Origin: a virus
DNA length: 64,000 nt
Virus record (IMG/VR): IMGVR_UViG_3300036851_000218
Coordinates: 17,402 to 81,401 of that record
Strand: one strand, 5' to 3'
Both the position numbers and the translations under genes were made by a program. Shown piece after piece: positions 26,218 to 36,867 of the stretch (positions are counted from its first letter, which is position 1; the number at the start of each line of letters is the position of its first letter). The notes below the pieces were generated by a model. The model was not told the origin of the DNA and did no database searches. It saw only the letters and a program-made list of their open reading frames with translations.

Positions 26218-27365
26218 TAGTACAACCCAAAATCATGCAGATAAGCGGCTTCATAATTTAAATCATCAGACAGATATTCTATCTTATTGTAACCACGACC
26301 TGTCTCTCCTGGATACGCACCAGGGTAGCTCCATCGAGGTCTTACGCCAGAAAGGATTTCACCGCCTCGTATGACGAAGCCAGGGAAAGGTGAAGCATAG
26401 CCTGTTACTATCTGGTCAGTTGTCAACAGACCCCCCAAACCTCCATTTATTAAATCTGTATTTAACTGTGCAAGGTCTAAGGTGCTTTCATCGACAAGGT
26501 TTGATTGACTAAAATAGTTATAATTTCTCGTAACTCGCAGGGTGATAGTTCCGGTGAGGTTACTAAAATTTGTGAAGGAGTACACACTATTTGGACTTGC
26601 GCTCCATCTTTCGGGATCGGAATTAAAACTATGTTCTCCAATGGAAACGTAGTCTGACCCAATGCCACCCATTCGTCCATTTGTATATTTCAACCCCCAA
26701 TACGACGGATCGTACTTTGATAATGTTACCCCCCAACGAAAGAAGTAACCCTTACGGTGTAACTCACTCAATCTGTTTGGCAAAATAAATGTATTACTGA
26801 TCGATCCACTTCGGAGTGTAGGAGACAACGGATTGACAATTTTATCTTTTCGATACTCCCACTCCCAAGAATTTAGTGCTTTCCATTTTGTTCCAAGTAC
26901 CATTGATATAGATACAGGGAAAGTTGACGCTGACCAGGGTTTCTTTGAACTATGATATGAGCTATCTTGTGGTAGCTTTGTTATTATACCATAATTTACG
27001 ATCCAGTCAAGAGTGGTATTACAAGCAGAACAACAAGACCCTTCGGGTACATGCTCACATTCTTCATAATGAAACCCAATAACAGGTGTTAGCGGAATAC
27101 CACCCATTGACAGCAAACGATTAAATAGTGCCTGTGCGGATATTTGATCTTCGTCACAAACAAACATACCTTTTAATTCTAATTTTTGTGACTCACTCAA
27201 AGGGCGACCCAAATCGGAGAACAGATGTTCACCAGATGTTTGTGTGAATTCAGTAGTTGGCGCTTTCCACTCACGATTAGCATCCAGACTAACTTCGCCG
27301 CTATCAAAATTTCTAAGATTAAAGAATAGAGGTAAATCCCCTATCTGATAAATCATCAAACCCAT
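26217..27365 (-). CDS. Probable distal tail protein with Cys cluster
   Basis: 382 residues, immediately downstream of the tape measure gene, where distal tail (Dit) proteins lie. The N-terminus (LPLFFNLRNFDSGEVSLD) and the following ELKGMFVCDED fit a beta-sandwich tail-tip domain. An unusual insert, CEHVPEGSCCSAC near residues 103-115, has four cysteines placed as in a metal site. Assignment is by position. Confidence 0.55.
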   Translation of the reverse strand: MGLMIYQIGDLPLFFNLRNFDSGEVSLDANREWKAPTTEFTQTSGEHLFSDLGRPLSESQKLELKGMFVCDEDQISAQALFNRLLSMGGIPLTPVIGFHYEECEHVPEGSCCSACNTTLDWIVNYGIITKLPQDSSYHSSKKPWSASTFPVSISMVLGTKWKALNSWEWEYRKDKIVNPLSPTLRSGSISNTFILPNRLSELHRKGYFFRWGVTLSKYDPSYWGLKYTNGRMGGIGSDYVSIGEHSFNSDPERWSASPNSVYSFTNFSNLTGTITLRVTRNYNYFSQSNLVDESTLDLAQLNTDLINGGLGGLLTTDQIVTGYASPFPGFVIRGGEILSGVRPRWSYPGAYPGETGRGYNKIEYLSDDLNYEAAYLHDFGLY

Positions 27366-30300
27366 TTAACTTCTCCCCGATGTGCGTAAACGTTCACGTA
27401 TTTTAATGTCTCGGTTGCTTTGTTCTTCACGAACTAGGTCACGAACTTGTGCAGCCAGAACTTCGCCTGGAAGATTGTTACCTTGAATGGTTATGTTAAT
27501 ATCGCCCTCTTGTATGCTGAATGAATTGCTTCCACTGCCAATTGCTCCATTTGGAACATTTTGTGTGGCTGGAATACCGCCGAAAGTTGGAATACCAGCG
27601 GTTGGTAATGCAGGACGAACCGCACCCCCACCAGGAGATAGTAAGAAAGCGCGTCCATTTTGGAATAGAATTTCTGGTTCGTTCTTTTCCAAAATTTCAA
27701 AGATGCCTGGGAAGACAGGTCCGCCCTCAGCGAGTCCGCCAGCAACACCAGTACCACTGCCGCCTCCTACATCCGATGCGCCGACTGTTGCCAGCTTGCC
27801 CAACACTTCATCCAGTATCACCCTCAAACCTTTTAGTTTGCCGATGACGACTTCCAGACTACGTGCAATCGATGTGCTGCTGTTCATAAAAGCAGTCTGT
27901 AGCAGAACCAGTTGGGCGCTGACTAAAGGATTTATCAACGTTAACGTTGACAGAATTGCACGTAATCCGTCCGGTATCCGACGCAAGCCACCGTTAATGG
28001 TGTTAAGCGAGTTTGTCAGGAAATCGTTTAAGGTTGTCCAGACGGTTTGTATATTAGTAGTTTCAGTTGTGAATGTGCCAGATGTAGTTGTGACAGTCGT
28101 GCTTAATAAATTCAAATTAGTGATGTTGTCATTAATCTTGGTAGCGAATTCATCAAAGGATGTCTTAGCGATTAAAATATTATCATTCAAAGTTTGGAAG
28201 TTTAGAACAAGCGCATCAACGTCCTCTTCGCTTTCAATGCCCACAAAGGTAGGAGCAAGTGGAATTTCAGGGGTGATGGGTTCACTCCCGCCTGCCCCCG
28301 CAATAGCTTCTTCTGCCTTCGTAATAAAGTCATCCTTAGTTTGCGTTGGGTCAGAGAAGATCAAGAACGGGCTGACAGGGACAGTCGGAGTTAGAGGAGC
28401 TTGTTCAGGGCCGAGTATAGCTGCTTCAAGTCCAGAAGTGAAGTCTGCACCACCGCCTTTATTTCCTGGAACGATTTCAACATCGGGGTCAACAATTAAT
28501 GTTTGATCCTGTAGAGCCGCACCCTCATCTACCAATGCTTGATACTTGGCAACAATATCGTTAATTTGCTTGATAGCTGCTTCACGTTGTTCTGCCGATA
28601 GTTGTCCTTCACCACCAAGCGGCAACAAGTTTAAGATGTTAAGGGCTTCATCACTTGGCAGCGTACCCGCTTGCACTTCGGTGACAATAGCCCCGATGAT
28701 AGCGTTGGCTTGGTCTTGCGTTATAATCCGCTGATCGCCTGGGGCAGCTAACAACGCACCGATTTCAGTAAAGAAACGGTTCTTCAATTCTTGATCGCCG
28801 GACAAAACAATGTTCTTAGCAAAATCGTCAACCGAGCCGGACAGGTCAAGTTGACCTAAGACTTTTCCAAACTCGGTTGTATCAATGAATTGCGTTTCGT
28901 CTACTAAGGACGTTTGTAAAGCCGATAAAATCAAGCCTGCGTTTTTACGAGAGAACCGATCCAAATCATCCTGGGAGATGGTTGAGTCACCGACGGCTGC
29001 ACTCAGGTTATCAATACTAAAGGTCTTTGGATCAAATACGGCTGCGGCTTTGAAGAATGGATCATCTTCGGGGTTAGTGCTGCCGATAGTGCGGATACGT
29101 GCGGCTGCATCCGACACTGCAAGTTCGATGTCAGCCCCTAAGATATTCAATTTCAATCCCAAGTCGTTAAATACTTGCGTAAAGAAGGTTGACAGGCTTT
29201 GGCCTACCGCGATAAAGGACGATTTAACTGTGAACACAAGTTGTCCCAGGATTAGTATAAATTCATCTTTGGTTTTACCTGCAATCTCAGTAATGCCGAA
29301 GAACTCAGCAATGGTAAACACTGCGTCTAATACTGTTGACCCAATGAAATCAATGATACTTGAGAATATCCCGCCTAGACTGTCGAAGGTGGCAGTCAAA
29401 TCCAGAGAGATGATCGATCCAATAAGCGAAATGATATTAAAGAATACATCAAACAACTTATCTGCATTGTTAATAGCAGATGCGATTGCCAGTAAGATAA
29501 TTCCAATCGGAACAACTGTACCTGCTAAGAATTTAGCAAAGCTGCCAAGTGCTGTAGCTAATACCGTTACTTTACTAGCCAGCGCACCCGCACCTGCGGC
29601 TGCTGCTCCGCCTCCCACTCCTGCCAACGTACCGATAAAACTGACAACTGTACCAATGCCTGCTAATATAGCTTGACCATTGTACAGAGCTAGTGCAACA
29701 GCTATCGCTGTGAACACTACTGCAATCTTATCTTTCTTCTCCTGTGGCAGTTCAGCGAAAGATTGTACCGCTTTTATGAACAGAATTACGGGGGAGAATA
29801 TGATTGTGCCAATTACCGAAATGAACGGTGTGGCAATCTGTATAACTCGATCAATAGTGTCTCGAATGCCTTCAATTACGCCTTTGACACCGTTAATAAA
29901 GTTAATAATTCCATTGCCCACATTCACCAGTAATGTGTCAACACCACCAGCTAGTTTCTCAACAGTGGATCGAACATCGGCTTCGGTTTGTCCAAAGATT
30001 GTATCGATACCAAACAACCCTAATATGTCAAAAGTGATACCCGTTGCAACAGATAACCCGAAATCTACCAGTTTGCCAGCCGCCGATGCAACATCCAAAT
30101 CAAGCAATGAGTCGATTGCATCCACTAAAATAGCGCCGTTTTCAGCTATGTTTTTAATGGTTAATACAATTGAAGCCAGCCCACCAAATCGTAGCAGGGA
30201 AGATACAACACTGCTTATGCCTGCGGCTACCGCCGGATTGAGTAGAACCAGTGTCCCACCAATACCTGCAATTGCAGCAGCAATAATACCGATCTTATTA

Positions 30301-33300
30301 CTGTCTAGTTCTGATAGCGCCTGAATGAAATCACCAATTCCAGCTAATGGTGCAGTTAAAGTTTCCAGGCCAAGTGAAACCAAGTTGCTAACGAAGTCGA
30401 ATATACCTTGCAACACGTCCTGGAAAGTAGCTACGTTTTCTGAGCCTTCTGATAATGTATTACCAGAGAAGATGTCAACAACGGTTTGTATCGCTTCTCC
30501 TATTTTAGAGAAGATCGTACCGATGTTGTCAAAGATGGTCGTTTCATTATCGTTCAGGAAGAAATCGCGGATGTTATCAATCGCTCCCTGGAAGGCGGTC
30601 TTTAATGTCTCCTCCGCGTTGGTTGTATCCAGATTAAGCAGATCACCGATGGTCAAGAAACCATCCATCACTGCATCCGCAAGACCCTGTAGAATGTCAG
30701 TAGCAATACCAGCAAACTTAGCAGCGGGGTTGTCACCTAAGAATTCGCTTATAGCTGTGCCAACACCATTTAAAATTGTTTGGCCTAGAGAAGTAAAGCT
30801 ATCAAATCCGAGTAGTCCGGCTATACCATCTAACGCAAAACTCAACAGTCCGCTTATCACTTCGGCAAGCTGTTGGATTATATTGGCGTTAGGGGTTAAT
30901 TTAATATCGAAAACGTTGGCTAGTAAGTCTTGGATGACTTTGCCGATTGTTTCTCCGATGTTTCCCGCTTGATCTAAAGCGCCGGAGAAATCTCCTGCAA
31001 ACAATAATCGGAAGAATTCTGCAAATTGAGATACCAAATTACCGACGAAATCAAATATAGACTTGAAATCGATTGATCGGATCAAGTCTCTTAATGGTAG
31101 AATGATGTTGTCGCTTAAGAACTTTAAGCCAGCCGACAATGTGTTCAGAACATTTGTAACAACGTCCAGCAAGTTAAACTCAGCTATGGCTTGCCCCCCA
31201 CCTGGGAATAGGGCTGCGAACAAATCGCCAAACAAACCAACTACGTTACTGACTAAATTGCCAAGCGTTTCAACGAACAGAATGATTGGTTCGACACCTG
31301 ATCCGAAAGACTTACGGATTGCAGTAGCTAGATCATCACCTGCCAGTAAATTAAACAGCGTGTCTACTATACCACCGAAGAGGCCAGTGAGTACCCGTTC
31401 GACTTCGCGGAATACGTCACCAATTTCAGTCAAGCCCAGGAAGTCGAACAACGCTGTAGCCAGTTTTCCAGGTGTGAACAGGAAACTGAATAAACTCGTC
31501 AGGAAACTGCTGATGCCTTCACGGTTGTTGAGTATTAAAGTCTTTACGCCTTCAATAGCTCTGCCGATTAAGGAAGCAATTGCTTCACCGATCTTACCAG
31601 CGTCTAATAGTTTTATTTCATTGACCAGATCAACCCCAAACAAACCCTGAATAGTTTGCAGAGCCAATGATCCAATCTTAGAGAAACCAGCCGTCAAGGA
31701 TTGTTGGGCAAAAGCCAGGGCTTGATCGATCCCACCACCGCTTGTTAAGATAGTGAAGAAGCCAGCGGCGGCATTACCGATTTGAGTGAACGCACCTTTT
31801 AACTGATTTAACCCGCTGCGGAGATTCCCAAACAGAACTCTGACGTTATCGCCTGTCGCTTCAAGTCCTGATTTATCTAACAGGAATTTAATCAAGGGGT
31901 TGGCAGCAAAACTGTCTGCGCTCGTTTGACTTAGAATACCGTTCTGGAAGAAGCCAGCGAACAGGCTAATTGCACTGCCCACTCTGTTCAAGTTAGCTGC
32001 AAAAGTTTTAGCAGGGGCGGCTAAGCCATTAAAAATATTACTAAACGTTTGACCAACTGACTCTAAACTGGCATCCCCACCACCAAACACGATACCAAGT
32101 AAATTACTGATAGACGTAGCGACGTTACCAACAGCAGAAAACACTAGCCCCAATGAGTCTTTCAAAGCGGTAAGAGCATCGGATGCTCCACCTACATTAG
32201 TAGAGAATATTTTTATTAAAGATCGGAAACCGGAAGCCAGTGCCGTCAAGATCAACACTAGAGGACCGGCAATCACAGCGAAAGCTGCTAAGCCCCCTAG
32301 AAACGCCAAGAAGCTACCGAGGGCAGTTGCCAATATCGACAAAACTCCGGTAAATGTTAATAGCGGAGTCACAACCCCTAAGATAGCCGCACCGAATGTT
32401 ATGAACCCACCTGTTATAACTAACGCCGTTCCAAGTATAGATGCCAAAGCTGCACCGAATGTAGCAGCGGTAGCAGCGGTAGCCAACAGTTCACCGTCAA
32501 TGGTTAATAGGGTATTAACAAACGCCAACATAACATTTGCTAGGGGACGGAAAATCGTATCAATCAGGGGCAGGAATACGTTCTTTAATAGTGTTTCAAA
32601 CGAACCCTTAATCTGGTCAACCGTAGCGCCGAACGTATCTAATAATTGCTGCGCTCGTTCGGCAGCAGTGGGGAAACGTCCAGTCTCATCAATGAAGTTT
32701 TGGATAGCGTCTGTACCTTCACCAATCAGAATGGCAGCACCTTGCTGACCAAATGTTCCAAAGATTGTCTGTATGGCTTCAAAATTTTGTTGCTGTGTAC
32801 GTGTAATTTCTAATGTAATTCGTTCTGCTTCGGATTGGCTTCCTGTAATTTCAGCAATGACAGCAGCGGCGTTGGCTTGAACCTGTGTTAGTTCACCAAC
32901 TTTTGCGTTAGCCTTATCTGTATTGAGTGCGCCAGTTACTAGGCCGTCGTTGTACTGAATAATCTGAGCCGACGCTTTAGCATAGGCTTTAGTGGCTGCG
33001 TCCAGCCGAGTAGATTGTTCGTCGGTCAAATTGCTAGTGCTGATTGTTACTGTTTTAGTTTCAGTAAACGATTTGTTTATATCGTTAATAATATCATTTA
33101 AGCTGCGGAAGTTTCCTTGCTGGTCAACTAGCGAAACACCTAGTTCGTTCAACTTACCTTTGACGGCTTCCGTTGGGCGAGTTAAATTAGACAGCAAAGA
33201 ACGTAATTGTGTTCCGGCCTCTGCACCGCGAATTCCACGATCTTCAAATAAACCAAGGACAGCTACCGTCTCTTCCATTGTCAAGCCAAATTGTGTCGCC

Positions 33301-35303
33301 AGAGGACCGACATTGGCTAACCCCGCACCCAGGCTCTCAACTGATGCAGTAGAGTTGTCCGCCGCAGCCGATAAGATGTCTGCTACAACTGCGGTATTAT
33401 CAAAGCTAGAGACCACACCTTCACGAAGTTCCGCAAATGAAGAAACTGCCTGGATAACGATACGACTGATATTTTGAATGTCTCCGCTTTCGCTTAAAGC
33501 CGTCAGATCAGCAATCGGAGACACTGCACCTTGAAGGTCGCCAACACCCAATCCTGCTTTTTGCAAATCAATGATGGCTTTTAAGGCTTCGTTAGCCGAC
33601 AGCGGGTATTTGATACCGATAGCATCTGACAAATCCAGGACGGTCTTTAATTGATCCTCTGACAAATCACCGAACACTTGTGCGCGGTTAGCCAGATCAT
33701 CGAATTCCGTCGCTATAGCGAAACCTTGTGACCCCGTTATTGCATCCAAGCCAAAGCTATTAATCAGGTTCGTCCCGAAACCTGTCAAAGACGATCCAAT
33801 ACCTTTAATCTTGGTTACTAAGTTATTCAGAATTTGAGTAACGCGGGTATCGATTGTAACAAAAGTTTGGATGAAACTAGAGGAGAATTTAGCTAACAAC
33901 ACCGCCGGATTTAAATCGCCCAGGAATACCCTAGCGATAGTTTTAGCGATTTGTATTTTAAAGAATTCGTCTAGTAGGCTTCTACCGAAATGCGTACCGA
34001 TGCCACCACCAGCTTTACCCGCTTGTTGTTTTAGCGCGTCGAACCCTTGAGAACTAAATATTTGTCCTAAACCTTTAAGTGCATCCGCAGCATTCTTATT
34101 TACTTTCAAGCCGCTGAGTTCTTTAAAGGCTCGGATAACGTTCCGTAAACTCTCAACCGTTTTATTACTAATCCCGCCGCTAGCTTTTTCATCATCTATT
34201 TCTGACAGAGATCGGAAGATAGCACCTACGCCTTGAAAGGCTTCGCCCACGCCACCTAAATTAGCACCTCTAATTCCTTTTAGTTGTCGTAGAATATCAA
34301 CTACAAACTTAACTCGATCCGATAAGACTTTCGTTATTGATTTTGATTTTCCAACATTCTTTATATCGATGCCCTTAAATACTGCATCGAACAAAGATGC
34401 TACACCAGAGAACGCAGTACCCAACGCTTTTAGTTTTTCCGTATTACCTGCGAACCGACTAAGAACGTTGAAACCTAAAACCAAACCAGTCAACAGCGCG
34501 GCTAGCTTCTTTGAGTTACCGACATCTATCTTGTCGATATGTCGGAATAGGCCGGACATACCGATACCCAGGCGTTCCAACGTTAGTGACAACTCTCGAA
34601 TAGTGTTGTTACCAGGAAGTCTTTTAGAGATTGCACCAACTAAACCAAGTACCGTTTGTAAGCTGAGTAGGAACGCCCCTAGTTTTGCCGATGATCCGAG
34701 TTTAACTTTACTCAGGCTGTCGAACAACTTTTTAATACCTGCTCCAAGACTACCGATAGCTTTGACAACAGGGGTGACATCTTCAATGGTGCTAAAACGC
34801 GAAAGCTGCGTTAAGCCAGATAATATCTTAGCGAAGTTTGCTTCTTGGACACTGGCAGAACTTAACTTAGAGAATGCTTCCCCTAATTTGGTAAGATTCT
34901 TAATAACTTTACCGACATCTGGCAGCTTACTGCTATCAGACAGAATCGAAAGCGCCTTTGCAATATTATTGAAAGGCTTAATATCAATCGCAGACATTTT
35001 CGCTAGCGCAGCCGATAGCTCAGTGAAGCCTTGGACTGTAGAAGATTTAAAATTAAGCTGCGACAGCTTTTCCAGATTTTCAATTAACTTAGCTATCTGA
35101 TTAATTTTAGCACGGCTAATGACATCCAGCAGCTTGGTTAAATTATCTACACCGTCAAACTTAAATTCAATCTTGGCTGAACGTTTACGAAGTATTTCAG
35201 TTGTGTTTGAAACTTTTGTTAGGCGGGTATCAATCTGCTCGATAACACCGAGGAGTCGTTTAAAGACTTTATCATCAAGCGTTAACTCTGTCTTTTGAGG
35301 CAT
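27366..35303 (-). CDS. Tape measure protein, TP901-like core
   Basis: 2645 residues, very long for a phage. The TP901-type core lies at about 520-890, with EFDDLANRAQVFGDLSEDQL, ANEALKAIIDLQKAG, IADLTALSESGD and EDRGIRGAEAGTQLRSLLS. It is flanked by long helical stretches (1-500) and a hydrophobic block (about 900-1030) with several membrane-like helices used during DNA injection. At about 0.15 nm per residue the tail would be near 400 nm. The C-terminal 400 residues have beta-rich and low-complexity parts. It sets tail length and probably passes into the cell at infection. No catalytic motif is seen. Confidence 0.9.
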   Translation of the reverse strand: MPQKTELTLDDKVFKRLLGVIEQIDTRLTKVSNTTEILRKRSAKIEFKFDGVDNLTKLLDVISRAKINQIAKLIENLEKLSQLNFKSSTVQGFTELSAALAKMSAIDIKPFNNIAKALSILSDSSKLPDVGKVIKNLTKLGEAFSKLSSASVQEANFAKILSGLTQLSRFSTIEDVTPVVKAIGSLGAGIKKLFDSLSKVKLGSSAKLGAFLLSLQTVLGLVGAISKRLPGNNTIRELSLTLERLGIGMSGLFRHIDKIDVGNSKKLAALLTGLVLGFNVLSRFAGNTEKLKALGTAFSGVASLFDAVFKGIDIKNVGKSKSITKVLSDRVKFVVDILRQLKGIRGANLGGVGEAFQGVGAIFRSLSEIDDEKASGGISNKTVESLRNVIRAFKELSGLKVNKNAADALKGLGQIFSSQGFDALKQQAGKAGGGIGTHFGRSLLDEFFKIQIAKTIARVFLGDLNPAVLLAKFSSSFIQTFVTIDTRVTQILNNLVTKIKGIGSSLTGFGTNLINSFGLDAITGSQGFAIATEFDDLANRAQVFGDLSEDQLKTVLDLSDAIGIKYPLSANEALKAIIDLQKAGLGVGDLQGAVSPIADLTALSESGDIQNISRIVIQAVSSFAELREGVVSSFDNTAVVADILSAAADNSTASVESLGAGLANVGPLATQFGLTMEETVAVLGLFEDRGIRGAEAGTQLRSLLSNLTRPTEAVKGKLNELGVSLVDQQGNFRSLNDIINDINKSFTETKTVTISTSNLTDEQSTRLDAATKAYAKASAQIIQYNDGLVTGALNTDKANAKVGELTQVQANAAAVIAEITGSQSEAERITLEITRTQQQNFEAIQTIFGTFGQQGAAILIGEGTDAIQNFIDETGRFPTAAERAQQLLDTFGATVDQIKGSFETLLKNVFLPLIDTIFRPLANVMLAFVNTLLTIDGELLATAATAATFGAALASILGTALVITGGFITFGAAILGVVTPLLTFTGVLSILATALGSFLAFLGGLAAFAVIAGPLVLILTALASGFRSLIKIFSTNVGGASDALTALKDSLGLVFSAVGNVATSISNLLGIVFGGGDASLESVGQTFSNIFNGLAAPAKTFAANLNRVGSAISLFAGFFQNGILSQTSADSFAANPLIKFLLDKSGLEATGDNVRVLFGNLRSGLNQLKGAFTQIGNAAAGFFTILTSGGGIDQALAFAQQSLTAGFSKIGSLALQTIQGLFGVDLVNEIKLLDAGKIGEAIASLIGRAIEGVKTLILNNREGISSFLTSLFSFLFTPGKLATALFDFLGLTEIGDVFREVERVLTGLFGGIVDTLFNLLAGDDLATAIRKSFGSGVEPIILFVETLGNLVSNVVGLFGDLFAALFPGGGQAIAEFNLLDVVTNVLNTLSAGLKFLSDNIILPLRDLIRSIDFKSIFDFVGNLVSQFAEFFRLLFAGDFSGALDQAGNIGETIGKVIQDLLANVFDIKLTPNANIIQQLAEVISGLLSFALDGIAGLLGFDSFTSLGQTILNGVGTAISEFLGDNPAAKFAGIATDILQGLADAVMDGFLTIGDLLNLDTTNAEETLKTAFQGAIDNIRDFFLNDNETTIFDNIGTIFSKIGEAIQTVVDIFSGNTLSEGSENVATFQDVLQGIFDFVSNLVSLGLETLTAPLAGIGDFIQALSELDSNKIGIIAAAIAGIGGTLVLLNPAVAAGISSVVSSLLRFGGLASIVLTIKNIAENGAILVDAIDSLLDLDVASAAGKLVDFGLSVATGITFDILGLFGIDTIFGQTEADVRSTVEKLAGGVDTLLVNVGNGIINFINGVKGVIEGIRDTIDRVIQIATPFISVIGTIIFSPVILFIKAVQSFAELPQEKKDKIAVVFTAIAVALALYNGQAILAGIGTVVSFIGTLAGVGGGAAAAGAGALASKVTVLATALGSFAKFLAGTVVPIGIILLAIASAINNADKLFDVFFNIISLIGSIISLDLTATFDSLGGIFSSIIDFIGSTVLDAVFTIAEFFGITEIAGKTKDEFILILGQLVFTVKSSFIAVGQSLSTFFTQVFNDLGLKLNILGADIELAVSDAAARIRTIGSTNPEDDPFFKAAAVFDPKTFSIDNLSAAVGDSTISQDDLDRFSRKNAGLILSALQTSLVDETQFIDTTEFGKVLGQLDLSGSVDDFAKNIVLSGDQELKNRFFTEIGALLAAPGDQRIITQDQANAIIGAIVTEVQAGTLPSDEALNILNLLPLGGEGQLSAEQREAAIKQINDIVAKYQALVDEGAALQDQTLIVDPDVEIVPGNKGGGADFTSGLEAAILGPEQAPLTPTVPVSPFLIFSDPTQTKDDFITKAEEAIAGAGGSEPITPEIPLAPTFVGIESEEDVDALVLNFQTLNDNILIAKTSFDEFATKINDNITNLNLLSTTVTTTSGTFTTETTNIQTVWTTLNDFLTNSLNTINGGLRRIPDGLRAILSTLTLINPLVSAQLVLLQTAFMNSSTSIARSLEVVIGKLKGLRVILDEVLGKLATVGASDVGGGSGTGVAGGLAEGGPVFPGIFEILEKNEPEILFQNGRAFLLSPGGGAVRPALPTAGIPTFGGIPATQNVPNGAIGSGSNSFSIQEGDINITIQGNNLPGEVLAAQVRDLVREEQSNRDIKIRERLRTSGRS

Positions 35304-35857
35304 TATTGTTGATCCGTTGTTACAATGACAGCAAGACCTTCTTCATTGATTCTCTCTTGGGCGCGGCGGAGTATTTCTTTCGTGAAATTCCTGGGTTCAA
35401 TTCCCCTGCCGATAAAAGGTCTATAAATTACATCTTCGTTAGACCCCGCCATATTAATTTCTGGACTGCCAGGGCGAGTCATAGGGGTATTTCCGTAATC
35501 AGGTCGTCGGGGAAGATGGATAGGCCATGCTTTCAGTCCGTAATCACTAGCTGCACCGAGAGCATCCATTCCCTCATTCAAAACGTGGAATACCAAATTG
35601 CCACCTTCTCCCTCTTTAGGGACTTGTACGGTGGCTTTATAAACATAGCCGTTGCGAGTTCGTTCAGTTCGCTCTGTCTCAGCCGTGCCTAGAATACCCG
35701 TTATACCTGCACCCGCAGCTTCGTTGAATAATTTTTCGTACTCTTCTTCAACAATCTCCGCAGCACGTTGTACAGCCTCTTCAAAGCTGGCTTGTACGTA
35801 ACCCCGCATGAATTCAATTGCACGTTTTCGATCTTTCAGAATATCAATCTTAGCCAC
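35303..35857 (-). CDS. Hypothetical tail protein ahead of the tape measure
   Basis: 184 residues between the chaperone-like genes and the tape measure. A long N-terminal helix (EEAVQRAAEIVEEEYEKLF) is followed by a mixed domain with WPIHLPRRPDYG. Minor tail or head-tail completion proteins of HK97-gp10 type have a similar helix plus small domain, so that is a possibility. It overlaps both neighbours by a few bases. Confidence 0.45.
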   Translation of the reverse strand: MAKIDILKDRKRAIEFMRGYVQASFEEAVQRAAEIVEEEYEKLFNEAAGAGITGILGTAETERTERTRNGYVYKATVQVPKEGEGGNLVFHVLNEGMDALGAASDYGLKAWPIHLPRRPDYGNTPMTRPGSPEINMAGSNEDVIYRPFIGRGIEPRNFTKEILRRAQERINEEGLAVIVTTDQQ

Positions 35858-36233
35858 TGTGCCGATTCTCCATAGCTTTCACTTTTTGTTTCTGCAAAGA
35901 GTCATGTCGGCCTAGAATTTCTACGATATTCTCAAGATAGCTGTGGGCAATTAGTTTAGCGCGGGTGTGGATTGGCAGGGCTTGAAAAGCATCAAAATCT
36001 TTCCAGTCACCTGCCTTTTTAACAATGGATATGACGTTGTATTCGTCGGGGTATTCTTCTACAATGGACGAACCAAGCAACTCTTCTTTATACCGCTTGG
36101 CTCTATCATCGGTATTACTCAGTAGTTTCGACAGCTTCTCCCACCGGAGTAAGATCGACGCTTTGAATTTTACCCTTCTTCCGCTTAGTGGGTCGGTCTC
36201 CGTCACTGTCGTCAAGGGGGATAACTTTTCCAT
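35850..36233 (-). CDS. Possible second tail assembly chaperone frame
   Basis: 127 residues from the ATG at 36233, which has GGAG six bases upstream. The frame is open further, to an ATG at 36326. It overlaps the preceding gene by 119 bases (or 212 from the longer start) in another frame. Overlapping gene pairs just ahead of a tape measure gene are usually tail assembly chaperones made by frameshifting. Here the geometry needs a +1 or -2 slip, and the good ribosome site allows independent initiation instead. The protein is helical and basic. Confidence 0.5.
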   Translation of the reverse strand: MEKLSPLTTVTETDPLSGRRVKFKASILLRWEKLSKLLSNTDDRAKRYKEELLGSSIVEEYPDEYNVISIVKKAGDWKDFDAFQALPIHTRAKLIAHSYLENIVEILGRHDSLQKQKVKAMENRHSG

Positions 36234-36828
36234 GTACATCTCCACCAGTTGACTCAGGTGGAAATCCGGTACGCGAATCTTTATCGCCGTCCCCCACTTC
36301 TGACACCAGTTTGGCGAAAGCATCATTAATGCGGCTCATCACCTGTTGCTGCAACATAGGGTCAGAGTCTAAGTAATCCATAATCTGTTTTAAACGATAT
36401 TCTGTTTGATTGTTTAGATCATGAACCGGATCAGGGATAATTGTAATACCGCGTGGTACGCGCTGCGGTTCATAGGGGGTTGGTACATTGGTGAATTCAT
36501 TATTCTCCAACAGAGCCAAAATCCAACCATGCTTTTGGGCTTCATATGCCCACTTCTCATAGTACGAAACTGCTTTGCGAATTACTTCGTTACCGTCTTG
36601 TATACGAAACACATTTGCAACCAACAGCGCAATACGATCCGTAACCGGAATGCTGTTGATATTAAAGGGGATATTGCGAGAAGTATGGAGTGCCGACACA
36701 TACTGGTCAGCAAAGTCGCGGGTATCTTTGTCAAAGAGGATATGTAAGCGAGGAGGGAACATGCCTTCGGGGGCATCTACCCATTCATCAACAATCTTAG
36801 TAACTTCGGGCTTTGTATTTGCAACCAT
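36115..36828 (-). CDS. Probable tail assembly chaperone (upstream frame)
   Basis: 237 residues, first gene after the probable major tail protein and its own promoter. The helical N-terminal domain (ALHTSRNIPFNINSIPVTD, then KAVSYYEKWAYEAQKHGW) is followed by a charged C-terminal tail (DDSDGDRPTKRKKGK). Such proteins hold the tape measure during tail assembly. The tail region overlaps the next frame. A CCCCC run at 36216-36220, read CCC-C in this frame, would allow a +1 slip into it and give a product of about 325 residues. Confidence 0.5.
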   Translation of the reverse strand: MVANTKPEVTKIVDEWVDAPEGMFPPRLHILFDKDTRDFADQYVSALHTSRNIPFNINSIPVTDRIALLVANVFRIQDGNEVIRKAVSYYEKWAYEAQKHGWILALLENNEFTNVPTPYEPQRVPRGITIIPDPVHDLNNQTEYRLKQIMDYLDSDPMLQQQVMSRINDAFAKLVSEVGDGDKDSRTGFPPESTGGDVHGKVIPLDDSDGDRPTKRKKGKIQSVDLTPVGEAVETTE

Positions 36829-36867
36829 CTTATTTATTAACCTTTAAGTGGAATAATGATTGGTCAT

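Noticed and set aside
27487-31650. Long open frames on the + strand opposite the tape measure gene
   Set aside because: They lack ribosome sites and have low-complexity translations that mirror the codon bias of the tape measure gene on the other strand.
35380-35420. tRNA-like T-arm GGGTTCAATTCCCC
   Set aside because: It is inside a coding gene on the - strand and no matching acceptor, D or anticodon arms are found around it.
36216-36326. A classic -1 slippery site for the tail chaperone pair
   Set aside because: The frames are offset by +1/-2, so a -1 slip cannot join them; only the C5 run fits and is reported as tentative.
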